Shown: one piece after another, positions 1-6,886 of the stretch
How positions within the stretch are numbered: position 1 is the stretch's first letter
Layout of the letters: each line of letters starts with the position of its first letter
Assembly: GCA_964402955.1 (NCBI GenBank)
Contig: CAYOEZ010000058.1
Location: forward strand, 1-22,418
Origin: CAYOEZ01 sp964402955
GTDB taxonomy: Bacteria; Chloroflexota; DTOL01; DAOUCN01
Reading direction: 5' to 3'
Length of the DNA stretch: 22,418 bases
Position numbers and translations under genes: made by a program
Notes under the pieces: generated by a model
Told to the model about the DNA's origin: nothing
Database searches by the model: none
The model's input: only the letters and a program-made list of their open reading frames with translations

Positions 1-22
1 ATGATTGAGGAGGGGCACGGCA

Positions 23-782
23 ATGACCAATAATAATTATGCTGATACTGGGTCTGATTCTGCAGCAATCGAAGTAGCCGTGACTGGGTCACCCAATTCC
101 GTAACAGAGATTCACTTTGATGTTCGATCTACCCATCTACAGACCCCGCTACTCGGAACACTACTTGGCCTGCACGTACCAGTCCAGTCTCAGAACGGAA
201 CAGATCAGCTTCTTGTACTCGGACAGGTAGCTACAGTAGAAACCAGCAACCGTTGGCACGAGGACCCAAGTCTGTCCAACTACATCAAACTACATGGTCG
301 CCTCCCCCACTTGACAGAGATAGGTGATATTACCAAAGGAACGTTGCAGGTTATTGGAGCATATCACCAACGAACAACGGACAGGTCTGCCTACACAAAG
401 ACGAGACTGCCTGTTCCCCCAGGAAGTGGCGTACCTATCACCCAAGTTGATCGCCAGGTGATTATGTCCATTATGCAGGGCGACTTTGGCTATGCCTTCC
501 TCGGGAACTTCTACGGCGCATCTAACCTACCTGCCCCCGTATATGTTCGTCACTTCGGTGACTTCAGCCATCACGGCTCTGGTGAAGCCTACATGGGAGC
601 AGTCTTCGGACCAAGCGGTAGTGGCAAGAGCGTAATCGCGGCAACCCTCATTGCCCTATGGGCGCACAGCCCCAGTATGGGCATTCTGATACTTGATCCC
701 CAAAGCGAATTCAGCGAGAATCTCTTCGGGAGAGGAACAGCGTTCAACTTTGACTTTCATGACATGCTCCGGACATTGAGCG
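23..782 (+). CDS. HerA-like P-loop ATPase, N-terminal part (runs into assembly gap)
   Basis: N-terminal 253 residues of a HerA/FtsK-superfamily ATPase. The ATG at 23 is chosen because GAGGAGGGG lies just upstream (7-15); an in-frame TTG at 5 overlaps that ribosome site. Residues about 15-130 look like the HAS-barrel of HerA proteins (a segment reading VLGQVATVET). The Walker A motif GPSGSGKS is at residues 196-203, followed by ILILDPQSEF, the typical LDPQGE-type strand of HerA. The reading frame enters a run of 10 N at 783 and resumes in another frame at 795, so this and the next entry are almost certainly one gene. Base composition is closer to 50% GC than its neighbours, suggesting transfer. 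HerA proteins are hexameric DNA translocases, often paired with NurA or another nuclease. No partner is seen downstream, and the upstream side is outside the window. Confidence 0.8.
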
Positions 783-792
783 NNNNNNNNNN
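783..792. other. Assembly gap (10 N) inside the HerA-like gene
   Basis: Ten N bases interrupt the ATPase gene between the Walker A and Walker B halves. Left of the gap the codons start at position 782; right of it they start at 795. If the two halves are one intact gene, the true gap length must be a multiple of three, so ten is only a placeholder. Confidence 0.95.
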
Positions 793-794
793 GG

Positions 795-1874
795 TTCAAC
801 CCAGATTCCAATATCATCCACCTCGATCAGCTTCAGTTGGAAGGCACCGAGATATTCGTGCAGATTCTCGACGAGAAGGGGTTCTTCGACACCCTGGGCA
901 TAAAGGCACAGAAAGCGAGCGAGGCGATGGATTACGTCAATCCACTGCTGGAGGATTTACGGAACAGAGATATTTGGAAAGCCCCTATGAGTTGGGCTGA
1001 CGTTCAGGTGCTAACGGTTCCTCCAGGACAATCTCGCCCAACACAACAAGCTCAACAGACCAGTGTTCTCTTCTCTACCGTATTCTGTCAAGAAGCGGCA
1101 AATGCCTATACGGTGAGCAACCGAGCAGCCAAAACACTGGAACTGCTTCAATCATGGTCTGACCGGGAAGCGCAACTTCAACGGATCTGGGATGAGACAT
1201 CACGACTTTTCGCACCGTCGGGCGTCGCGGGGCAAAAGCGGGCAAACCTTCATGATGTGTTGGAGCAGACTATGTTTGGCGGTCGGATATACATACTGGA
1301 TCTCAACCCGAGCGCAATGAAAATGAGTCAGCCATTCAAGCTCTATCTCATGGACTTCGTCTTCAGAAGGCTGCGACAGCTATCGTACATACACTACCGG
1401 CAGAGCAAGCCAGGTAATTGCCTGATTGTCCTCGATGAGGCTGGTCGCTATGTTCCCCAAGACGTTGGCGACGACCACGTACTGCGGAATCTATGTAAGG
1501 GTCTGACCGACAGCGTAAAAGAGATGCGCAAGATGCGCTGCGGTTTTCTGTTCATCACGCAGACAGTTGCCGAAATCCAGAAGGAAATCTACAGAAACCT
1601 TCACTTCCGCATCTATGGGGTTGGCTTAGGGGTCGGAGTTGACGCTGATCACATTCGGGCACGTGAAGGGGACGAAGCATTCGAACTGTACCGATCTCTC
1701 CCTGATCCTCGGTTGAGCGGAACATATTCATTCATGGTAGGAGGGGTGCTACTTGCAATTGGCAGTTCAGGGCGACCGATGGTCATCGAAGGCTTTCCAA
1801 GTAGCAAAGCTGTCTTGGATGCAAATCCTCATCTCCTGCTGCCCGCTGCACGTGGTACACTAAGTGGGCTTTGA
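795..1874 (+). CDS. HerA-like P-loop ATPase, C-terminal part
   Basis: The last 359 residues of the same ATPase as the entry at 23-782, read from the first codon after the gap. The start FNPDSNIIHLDQLQ continues the protein and has no ribosome site, so it is not an independent start. The Walker B motif LIVLDEAGRYVP lies at 1422-1457, with the acidic pair Asp-Glu at 1434-1439. GFLFITQTVAEIQKEIYRNL follows, matching the sensor/arginine-finger region of HerA and VirB4-type ATPases. Together the halves give at least 612 residues, which fits bacterial HerA proteins. The gene ends at TGA 1872-1874. Alternative assignments within the superfamily (conjugation ATPase, defence-associated HerA) cannot be excluded without its upstream neighbours. 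Confidence 0.8.
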   Translation, partial: FNPDSNIIHLDQLQLEGTEIFVQILDEKGFFDTLGIKAQKASEAMDYVNPLLEDLRNRDIWKAPMSWADVQVLTVPPGQSRPTQQAQQTSVLFSTVFCQEAANAYTVSNRAAKTLELLQSWSDREAQLQRIWDETSRLFAPSGVAGQKRANLHDVLEQTMFGGRIYILDLNPSAMKMSQPFKLYLMDFVFRRLRQLSYIHYRQSKPGNCLIVLDEAGRYVPQDVGDDHVLRNLCKGLTDSVKEMRKMRCGFLFITQTVAEIQKEIYRNLHFRIYGVGLGVGVDADHIRAREGDEAFELYRSLPDPRLSGTYSFMVGGVLLAIGSSGRPMVIEGFPSSKAVLDANPHLLLPAARGTLSGL

Positions 1875-1980
1875 CAGACACCGCGTTTATAGCAAGGTGT
1901 CATCACTACGCAATGTAAAACTAGCGGCGATCTCCCGTGCCACGCCCCCACCGCGTTACGGGGATCACCGGAGGTAACCC

Positions 1981-2463
1981 ATGCCCAACCTTCTTCTCGC
2001 CATCGCCAACTTCCTGCACTTGATGGCAACCATCGTCTGGATCGGCGGCATGATCATCGGCCGGCTCGTCATCACCCCCGCGCTGGCCGGGCTGCCCGAT
2101 GACACGCGGAACGTCGTCGCCCGCGCCATCGGCCAGCGCGCCGCATCGTACACCTACGACGCCATCGTTGTCTTCCTCATCACCGGCCTGGCGATGCTCT
2201 CGCAAAACGCCAACTTCGCCGGCGCCTTCGTCTTCGATAGCATCTGGACGCGCCTGATTCTGGTCAAGCACGCCGCCGTTGCCGCGCTCATCCTCAGCAC
2301 TGCCTATGTCAACACTAGCGTTACCCCCCACCTGCAGAGCGACGACGACGCCGAGCGCGCCCGTTGGGCCGAGCGCCGCCAGGACCTGAGCGATGTCAAC
2401 GTCCTGCTTGGCCTCATCGTCCTGGGCCTCACCGCGCTGGCGACAGCTATACCACCGGCCTAA
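1981..2463 (+). CDS. Small CopD-like integral membrane protein
   Basis: A 160-residue protein with about four predicted membrane helices (roughly residues 5-30, 55-75, 90-108 and 130-155). The first helix carries LHLMATIVWIGGMI, the His plus W-x-GG pattern found in CopD-domain proteins and related DUF2269/DUF4149 families. These families are linked to copper import or are uncharacterised. The ATG at 1981 follows GGAGG at 1970-1974 with good spacing. The region 1875-1980 before it shows only a weak inverted repeat (GACACC 1877-1882 with GGTGTC 1896-1901) and no T run. No copper chaperone or oxidase lies nearby, so the substrate is not established. GC content rises sharply here compared with the ATPase gene. 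Confidence 0.65.
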   Translation: MPNLLLAIANFLHLMATIVWIGGMIIGRLVITPALAGLPDDTRNVVARAIGQRAASYTYDAIVVFLITGLAMLSQNANFAGAFVFDSIWTRLILVKHAAVAALILSTAYVNTSVTPHLQSDDDAERARWAERRQDLSDVNVLLGLIVLGLTALATAIPPA

Positions 2464-2526
2464 CAAGTAGGGAGTAGCAGCGCGGCGGCATTGCACGTGA
2501 AATCACTGTTTTCTCAGCAACGGAGA

Positions 2527-2563
2527 TTGACAGAAGCGCCATATCCTGATAGGATTAGGATAT
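2527..2563 (+). promoter_or_regulatory. Promoter with overlapping palindromic operator for the MNT gene
   Basis: TTGACA at 2527-2532 and TAGGAT at 2550-2555 are separated by 17 bp, a good sigma-70 type arrangement. The -10 box lies inside ATCCT-GAT-AGGAT (2543-2555). The half site AGGAT is repeated at 2557-2561, and the outer arms ATATCC (2541-2546) and GGATAT (2558-2563) match exactly. This fits autoregulation of a toxin-antitoxin operon. The binding protein is not known. Confidence 0.6.
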
Positions 2564-2605
2564 TGATGTAGCAACGGCGAGAACGCACAGAGGAGGTGGA
2601 AGACC

Positions 2606-2905
2606 ATGCTAAGTCGCATCGAGGCACCGCGCCGCAAGATCGCGCAGTTCTGCCGCGCGAACCGCATCCGCAGTCTGGCTCTATTCGGCGCAGTCCTGCG
2701 CGATGACTTCCAGCCGGAAAGCGACGTTGACGTGCTCGTCGAGTTTGAGCCGGGAGCGCGCGTGGGGCTAAGCTTCTTCCGTATGCAAGATGAACTGTCG
2801 GCCATTATGGAGCGGAGCGTTGATCTCAACACGCCGGCCAGCCTCAGTCGCTATTTCCGCGACGACGTGCTCGCCAGCGCCGAGGTGCTCTATGTCGCGT
2901 CATGA
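2606..2905 (+). CDS. Minimal nucleotidyltransferase (MNT-domain antitoxin)
   Basis: A 99-residue protein of the MNT/NTP_transf_2 family. The nucleotidyltransferase core is LALFGAVLRDDF followed by ESDVDVLVEF, with the two metal-binding aspartates at about residues 40 and 42. The usual GS after the strand reads GA here (28-29). MNT proteins pair with HEPN RNases, and some MNT antitoxins neutralise the HEPN toxin by adding AMP to it. The ATG at 2606 follows AGAGGAGGTGG. A HEPN reading frame starts inside its 3' end at 2892 but is cut off at once, so this antitoxin looks orphaned. It has its own promoter and operator. Confidence 0.85.
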   Translation: MLSRIEAPRRKIAQFCRANRIRSLALFGAVLRDDFQPESDVDVLVEFEPGARVGLSFFRMQDELSAIMERSVDLNTPASLSRYFRDDVLASAEVLYVAS

Positions 2906-2933
2906 CCCGTTGCTGCGGCTGCGTCACATGTAG
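2892..2933 (+). pseudogene. Truncated HEPN (DUF86) toxin gene: first 13 codons only
   Basis: An ATG at 2892 overlaps the end of the MNT gene by 14 bases and opens MSRHDPLLRLRHM, then TAG at 2931. From my knowledge of the family, DUF86 HEPN proteins paired with this type of MNT begin very similarly and continue with LDHAREA. Here the homology ends abruptly, and ten bases later lies the end of an unrelated minus-strand gene. This looks like a deletion or rearrangement junction just after codon 13. The identification rests on the short peptide, the overlap and the partner gene, not on a full domain. Confidence 0.65.
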
Positions 2934-2943
2934 CCAGTCTCGC

Positions 2944-3429
2944 TCACCACTCATCTTCATCGTCCCTGACGGCCCGCAGTTGTTCGAGCGCGCGCCACAA
3001 CCCTCGTTCCAGCGCATTCTCCTCCAGCAGATCGCTCACATCCCAGGCGCGCACAATCTGCGCCCAGTGTGTCACGATGAAGGTAATACGCTTCCACGAG
3101 CGGCTGGGGATGGGGTGAGCCAGGGCATGCAGGGGGCCAAGGCCTATGCGGTAGTATTGCTCATTGGCGCGGGGATGGTCAGGTTCAGCGGGGATCAGGT
3201 CGCGCCGGGTAGTCACATCCCAGGCCAGCGCTGCGGCGTAATAGGTCACCGTCCACTTCTCATCGTCAAACGCTTTCGTCTGGTAGAAGGCAATCCAGGG
3301 CGCAGCGATGGCCCGCTGCGGCGCATGGCGCACGGGGATGCGATACCAGTGCTCATCCCTGGCCCGCGCCAGATCGGGCTGATTGTTGAGCAGGGCCACC
3401 AGAACCAGGTCGTCAGGCTGAGGCGTCAT
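2944..3429 (-). CDS. Conserved protein of unknown function
   Basis: A 161-residue soluble protein I cannot assign to a function. It has a balanced composition and segments such as DEHWYRIPVRHAP, WIAFYQTKAFDDEKW, DHPRANEQYYRIGLGPL and RSWKRITFI. I recall similar segments in uncharacterised proteins of Chloroflexota and Cyanobacteria, sometimes fused to DUF559-like nuclease domains; no such domain is present here. The ATG at 3429 is preferred, with GTG at 3432 just before it as an alternative; GGTGGAG lies directly upstream. It is transcribed divergently from the rmd operon, with a good promoter at 3465-3493. Its 3' end abuts the broken HEPN gene. Confidence 0.6.
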   Translation of the reverse strand: MTPQPDDLVLVALLNNQPDLARARDEHWYRIPVRHAPQRAIAAPWIAFYQTKAFDDEKWTVTYYAAALAWDVTTRRDLIPAEPDHPRANEQYYRIGLGPLHALAHPIPSRSWKRITFIVTHWAQIVRAWDVSDLLEENALERGLWRALEQLRAVRDDEDEW

Positions 3430-3464
3430 CACTCCACCATCCTGGTACAGCAGTCGTTGCCTGT

Positions 3465-3493
3465 ACTATAGCACAACGGGGAGCAGGGAGCAA
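3465..3493 (-). promoter_or_regulatory. Promoter of the minus-strand unknown gene
   Basis: On the minus strand, TTGCTC (forward 3488-3493) and TATAGT (forward 3465-3470) are separated by 17 bp. The start codon at 3429 lies about 35 bases downstream of the -10 box. It is divergent from the promoter at 3508-3536. Confidence 0.5.
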
Positions 3494-3507
3494 GAAGCAT
3501 CTCCCCC

Positions 3508-3536
3508 TTGCCTTTTACCGCAAAATCGGGTAATAT
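3508..3536 (+). promoter_or_regulatory. Promoter of the GDP-rhamnose operon
   Basis: TTGCCT at 3508-3513 and TAATAT at 3531-3536 are separated by 17 bp. Transcription would start near 3543, about 34 bases before the GTG start of rmd. No operator-like palindrome is obvious. Confidence 0.55.
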
Positions 3537-3576
3537 AAAGCCCCGCACGAAAGCAATCTGGAAGGGGGAGGGTGAT

Positions 3577-4542
3577 GTGCGCGCTCTGATAACCGGCATC
3601 ACAGGATTTGCCGGCAGCTTCCTGGCCGAGCAGCTTCTGGCACAGGGAGACATCGACATCGCTGGCGTCGGTCTGCCTCAAGGTGGGCCGGGACACGTGG
3701 CCCATCTCTTGGACCGCATCCATGTCACAACCGGCATCCTCGACGATGCAGCCTGGGTGCGCCGGCTTGTGGCTGACACAGCCCCCGACTACATTTTTCA
3801 CCTGGCTGCCCAGGCAGCCCCCTCCATCTCCTTTGCCGATCCATCGGCGACGCTCATCACCAATATCGTCAGCCAGGTCAATATCCTGCAAGCATGCCTG
3901 GCCGCCCACATCGATCCAGTCATCCTGGTTGTCGGCTCGGGCGATGAATACGGCATGGTCGCGCCCGGCGAGCTGCCCATCACAGAGACAACGCCGCTGC
4001 GGCCCACCAGCCCCTACTCTGTCAGCAAGATTGCCCAGGACATGCTCGGGCTGCAGTACTTTCTCAGCTACGGTTTGCGCTGCGTGCGCGTGCGCCCGTT
4101 CAACCACATCGGCCCGCGCCAGAGCGATGCCTTCGTCGTCGCCAGCTTTGCCCGCCAGATCGCCGAAGCCGAAGCCGGCCTGCGCCCGCCCGTCGTCCAC
4201 GTGGGCAACCTGGAAACGTCGCGCGACTTCACCGACGTGCGCGACATGATGCGCGCCTACTGGCTTGCCGTGACCCGGGGAACGCCAGGCGAGGTCTACA
4301 ACATCGGCTCCGGCCATGCCTATCCGATCAGCGATATCCTCAACCAGCTCGTTGCCATGAGCAACCTGCCGCTCACCATTGCCATCGATCCCGCCAAACT
4401 GCGGCCAACCGACGTGCCCGAAACTCGCTGTGACAGCTCTCGCTTCCGCCAGGCAACAGGCTGGCAACCGGCCATTGCCATCGCGCAAACACTACGCGAC
4501 GTCCTCGCCTACTGGCGTGAGCGTGTAAAGGTGCGATCATGA
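3577..4542 (+). CDS. rmd: GDP-6-deoxy-D-mannose reductase (NAD(P)-dependent epimerase/dehydratase family)
   Basis: A 321-residue extended short-chain dehydrogenase/reductase. The Rossmann motif TGITGFAG is at residues 6-13, GSGDEYG at 120-126 and the catalytic YSVSK at 147-151. RPFNHIGPRQ and RDFTDVRDMMRAY are typical of the GDP-mannose dehydratase/reductase group. The GSGDEYG form and the length fit Rmd, which reduces GDP-4-keto-6-deoxymannose to GDP-D-rhamnose in the cytoplasm; automatic pipelines often call such proteins GDP-mannose 4,6-dehydratase. The GTG at 3577 is chosen because GGGGGAGG lies just upstream; the longer frame back to 3508 would start inside the promoter. Its stop overlaps the manC start by four bases (ATGA). 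Confidence 0.8.
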   Translation: MRALITGITGFAGSFLAEQLLAQGDIDIAGVGLPQGGPGHVAHLLDRIHVTTGILDDAAWVRRLVADTAPDYIFHLAAQAAPSISFADPSATLITNIVSQVNILQACLAAHIDPVILVVGSGDEYGMVAPGELPITETTPLRPTSPYSVSKIAQDMLGLQYFLSYGLRCVRVRPFNHIGPRQSDAFVVASFARQIAEAEAGLRPPVVHVGNLETSRDFTDVRDMMRAYWLAVTRGTPGEVYNIGSGHAYPISDILNQLVAMSNLPLTIAIDPAKLRPTDVPETRCDSSRFRQATGWQPAIAIAQTLRDVLAYWRERVKVRS

Positions 4543-5615
4543 AAATAACCATCCTGGCCGGCGGCAGCGGCACGCGTCTCTGGCCGCGCAGCCGTGTGCG
4601 CTACCCCAAGCAGTTTCTCGACCTTGTCGTTCCCGGCCAATCGCTGCTGCAAGAGACGGTTGAGCGCATTCTGCCCCTCGTGCCGCCAGAGGACATCCTC
4701 ATCGTCACCGGTCGCGCCTTTGTGCGCGAGGTAGCACGCCAGCTTCCCGACGTGCCGCGCGCCAACATCCTCACCGAGCCGTTCGGCCGCGGCAGTGCGC
4801 CGGCTATCGGCCTGGCCGCCATCACCATCAGACAACGCTGGGAAGACGACGTCATGGTCTCCCTGCACTCTGATCATCACATCGCCGAGCATGAGCTTCT
4901 GCGCCGTGCACTCCTGCGTGCAGCCGGGCTGGCTCGAGCAGGGCGACTGGCCACACTGGGCATTGTTCCATCCTATCCGCACACCGGGCTTGGATACATC
5001 CAGCGCGGAGCGTCGTTGGGCAACGACGATGGTTTGCCCGCCTACGCCATTGCCCGCTTCGTGGAAAAGCCCAACTCTGACGCTGCCCGTCAGTACATTG
5101 AGAGCGGCGAGTACTACTGGAACACCGGCATGTTTGTCTGGAGGACAGACACCCTCCTCAGCGAGATGGCAGCACACATGCCCAACCTTACGGCAGCGCT
5201 CACCAAATTGCAGGCCACCCTTGACACGCCACGGGCAAAGGCAGCTCAGACGCGCGTGTGGAAGGCGCTGGCAACCGAGCAAATTGATACCGGCATCATG
5301 GAAAAAACCAGCCTGGGCGCCGTGGTCGCCATAGACACCATGGGCTGGAACGACGTCGGTGACTGGAACTCGTTGACCGACGTCTGCCGCGCCGATGAGC
5401 AGAACAATGTCGTCATCGGCAAGTTTGAGGGCATCGACACATCCAATTGTATCATCGTCGGCACAGGCCGGCGTATGATCGGCGCCATCGGCCTGAAGGA
5501 TATGGTCATTGTCGAGACCGACGACGCCATCCTTGTCTGCCCGCGCCATCACGCTCAGAGCGTGCGCAAGCTGGTCGAAAAGCTGCGCGCCGACAAGCAG
5601 GAAACGTATCTCTAA
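4539..5615 (+). CDS. manC: Mannose-1-phosphate guanylyltransferase
   Basis: A 358-residue nucleotidyltransferase that makes GDP-mannose from mannose-1-phosphate and GTP. The N-terminal signature LAGGSGTRLWPRSR, followed by YPKQF, is diagnostic. FVEKP and YYWNTGMFVW mark the sugar-binding half, and MGWNDVGDWNSL leads into the C-terminal beta-helix. The length fits the short single-domain type, without the phosphomannose isomerase domain of bifunctional enzymes. The ATG at 4539 overlaps the rmd stop by four bases, so translation is probably coupled. It supplies the substrate for the gmd product downstream. Confidence 0.92.
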   Translation: MKITILAGGSGTRLWPRSRVRYPKQFLDLVVPGQSLLQETVERILPLVPPEDILIVTGRAFVREVARQLPDVPRANILTEPFGRGSAPAIGLAAITIRQRWEDDVMVSLHSDHHIAEHELLRRALLRAAGLARAGRLATLGIVPSYPHTGLGYIQRGASLGNDDGLPAYAIARFVEKPNSDAARQYIESGEYYWNTGMFVWRTDTLLSEMAAHMPNLTAALTKLQATLDTPRAKAAQTRVWKALATEQIDTGIMEKTSLGAVVAIDTMGWNDVGDWNSLTDVCRADEQNNVVIGKFEGIDTSNCIIVGTGRRMIGAIGLKDMVIVETDDAILVCPRHHAQSVRKLVEKLRADKQETYL

Positions 5616-5645
5616 GTTGTCCTGGGCTGCTTCTGCTACTCCACA

Positions 5646-5677
5646 CAACGTATCGCATATTCAACGTATCGCGTATT
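5646..5677. repeat. Two-copy 16-bp tandem repeat between manC and gmd
   Basis: CAACGTATCGCATATT (5646-5661) is followed directly by CAACGTATCGCGTATT (5662-5677), with one mismatch. It ends about four bases before the ribosome site of gmd. Similar ACGTATCGC-type short repeats occur in other Chloroflexota intergenic regions as I remember them. Function unknown. Confidence 0.7.
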
Positions 5678-5692
5678 TATGGGAGGAGATCA

Positions 5693-6721
5693 TTGAGAGT
5701 CCTCGTTACTGGCATCACCGGTTTTGCTGGCAGCCATCTGGCTGAATATCTCTTGACGTTGGACGGGGTGGAGGTCTACGGCGCGTGCCGCTGGCGCAGC
5801 CGCCTCGACAACCTGCGCGAACTGACCCAGGCCGGCCAGCTCAACAACATCGTCGAATCCAACATCACCAACCCCGAGACGTTGCAACGTCTCGCCAGGC
5901 CACAAATGGCCAACCTTGTTCATGGCGACATCACCGACGCCACATCCATGAAACGGCTCATCGAGAGCGTGCGCCCGGACCGCATTTTCCACCTGGCCGC
6001 GCAAAGTTTTGTCCCCGGCTCATGGAACGCGCCGGCAGCGACCTTCCATATCAACGCCATCGGCCAGATCAACCTCTTCGAGGCCATCCTGGGCGCGGGC
6101 ATCTCCCCGCGCATCCACATCGCCGGTTCTAGCGAAGAGTACGGGCTTGTCCACGAAAATGAAGTGCCGATGAAAGAGACGAACCCCTTACGCCCGCTCA
6201 GCCCCTACGCCGTCAGCAAGGTCGCGCAGGAGCTTCTGGCCTGGCAGTACTACCGCTCCTATGGCCTGCACACGGTCGTGACGCGTGGCTTCAATCACAC
6301 CGGCCCGCGCCGCGGCGAGGTGTTCGTCACCTCCACCGTCGCCAAGCAGATCGCCGAGATCGAGAAGGGCCTGCGCCCCCCCGTCCTCCACATCGGAGAC
6401 GTTGAGGTGAAGCGCGATTGGACAGACGCCCGCGACATGGTGCGTGGCTACTGGCTGGCGCTGGAAAAAGGCGCCCCGGGCGAGGTCTACAATGTAGGCT
6501 CCGGCACAACGCGCACCGTACGCGCGATGATCGAGATCCTGTTGAGCTTGAGCAAAGTGACGATCACGATGCAGCAGGACCCCGCCCGCCTTCGCCCATC
6601 CGACGTCAAAATCCTGTGGTCCGACATCACCAAGTTCCATGCCCAGACCGGGTGGGAGCCGACTATTCCCTTCGCCAAGACAATGCAGGACCTGCTCGAC
6701 TACTGGCGCGCACGCGTCTAA
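5693..6721 (+). CDS. gmd: GDP-mannose 4,6-dehydratase
   Basis: A 342-residue extended SDR enzyme converting GDP-mannose to GDP-4-keto-6-deoxymannose, the step between ManC and Rmd. The Rossmann motif TGITGFAG is at residues 6-13, GSSEEYG at 145-151 (Ser and Glu of the dehydratase site) and YAVSK at 172-176. FNHTGPRRGEVFVTS and KRDWTDARDMVRGYWLAL match the GMD pattern better than the Rmd pattern. Start: TTG at 5693 preceded by GGAGGAG (5682-5688) with suitable spacing; there is no ATG near the motif, and the longer frame upstream runs through manC. Which of the two SDR genes is dehydratase and which is reductase is judged from motifs and is not certain. Confidence 0.78.
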   Translation: MRVLVTGITGFAGSHLAEYLLTLDGVEVYGACRWRSRLDNLRELTQAGQLNNIVESNITNPETLQRLARPQMANLVHGDITDATSMKRLIESVRPDRIFHLAAQSFVPGSWNAPAATFHINAIGQINLFEAILGAGISPRIHIAGSSEEYGLVHENEVPMKETNPLRPLSPYAVSKVAQELLAWQYYRSYGLHTVVTRGFNHTGPRRGEVFVTSTVAKQIAEIEKGLRPPVLHIGDVEVKRDWTDARDMVRGYWLALEKGAPGEVYNVGSGTTRTVRAMIEILLSLSKVTITMQQDPARLRPSDVKILWSDITKFHAQTGWEPTIPFAKTMQDLLDYWRARV

Positions 6722-6745
6722 TACTGCTACCGTACATAGCCCGGC

Positions 6746-6838
6746 TGTCATTCTGAGGAGCGCCCTTCGCGACGAAGAATCTCTCGTCTCGGCGCACAAA
6801 GATGCTTCGGTCGCGCAGAACGCTCCCTCAGCATGACA
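6746..6838. repeat. 93-bp fold-back intergenic repeat
   Basis: The left end TGTCATTCTGAGGAGCG (6746-6762) is complementary to the right end CGCTCCCTCAGCATGACA (6821-6838), with one mismatch and one extra base. The inner GCGACGAAGAATCT also pairs imperfectly with AGATGCTTCGGTCGC. The whole element is an imperfect hairpin with no coding capacity. It is close in size and end sequence to the element at 18381-18472. Confidence 0.75.
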
Positions 6839-6886
6839 CGATTCGCTCACTACGGTAGTAGCCTAATCACGTACCGGGAGAAAATC

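Noticed and set aside
1877..1901. Terminator after the HerA-like gene (GACACC/GGTGTC)
   Set aside because: The stem is only six base pairs with a 13-base loop and no T run.
1921..2496. 191-codon minus-strand frame opposite the CopD-like gene
   Set aside because: Its residues are mostly Gly, Asp, Val and Ala with no hydrophobic core or motif, while the plus-strand gene has membrane helices and a ribosome site.
3466..4488. 340-codon open frame on the minus strand opposite rmd
   Set aside because: It mirrors the codon pattern of rmd, has a biased low-information composition rich in Gly, Asp and Ala, and no domain; it is a GC-driven shadow.
4509..5648. 379-codon open frame on the minus strand opposite manC
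   Set aside because: manC has unmistakable catalytic motifs over the same stretch; the antisense frame shows no family features.
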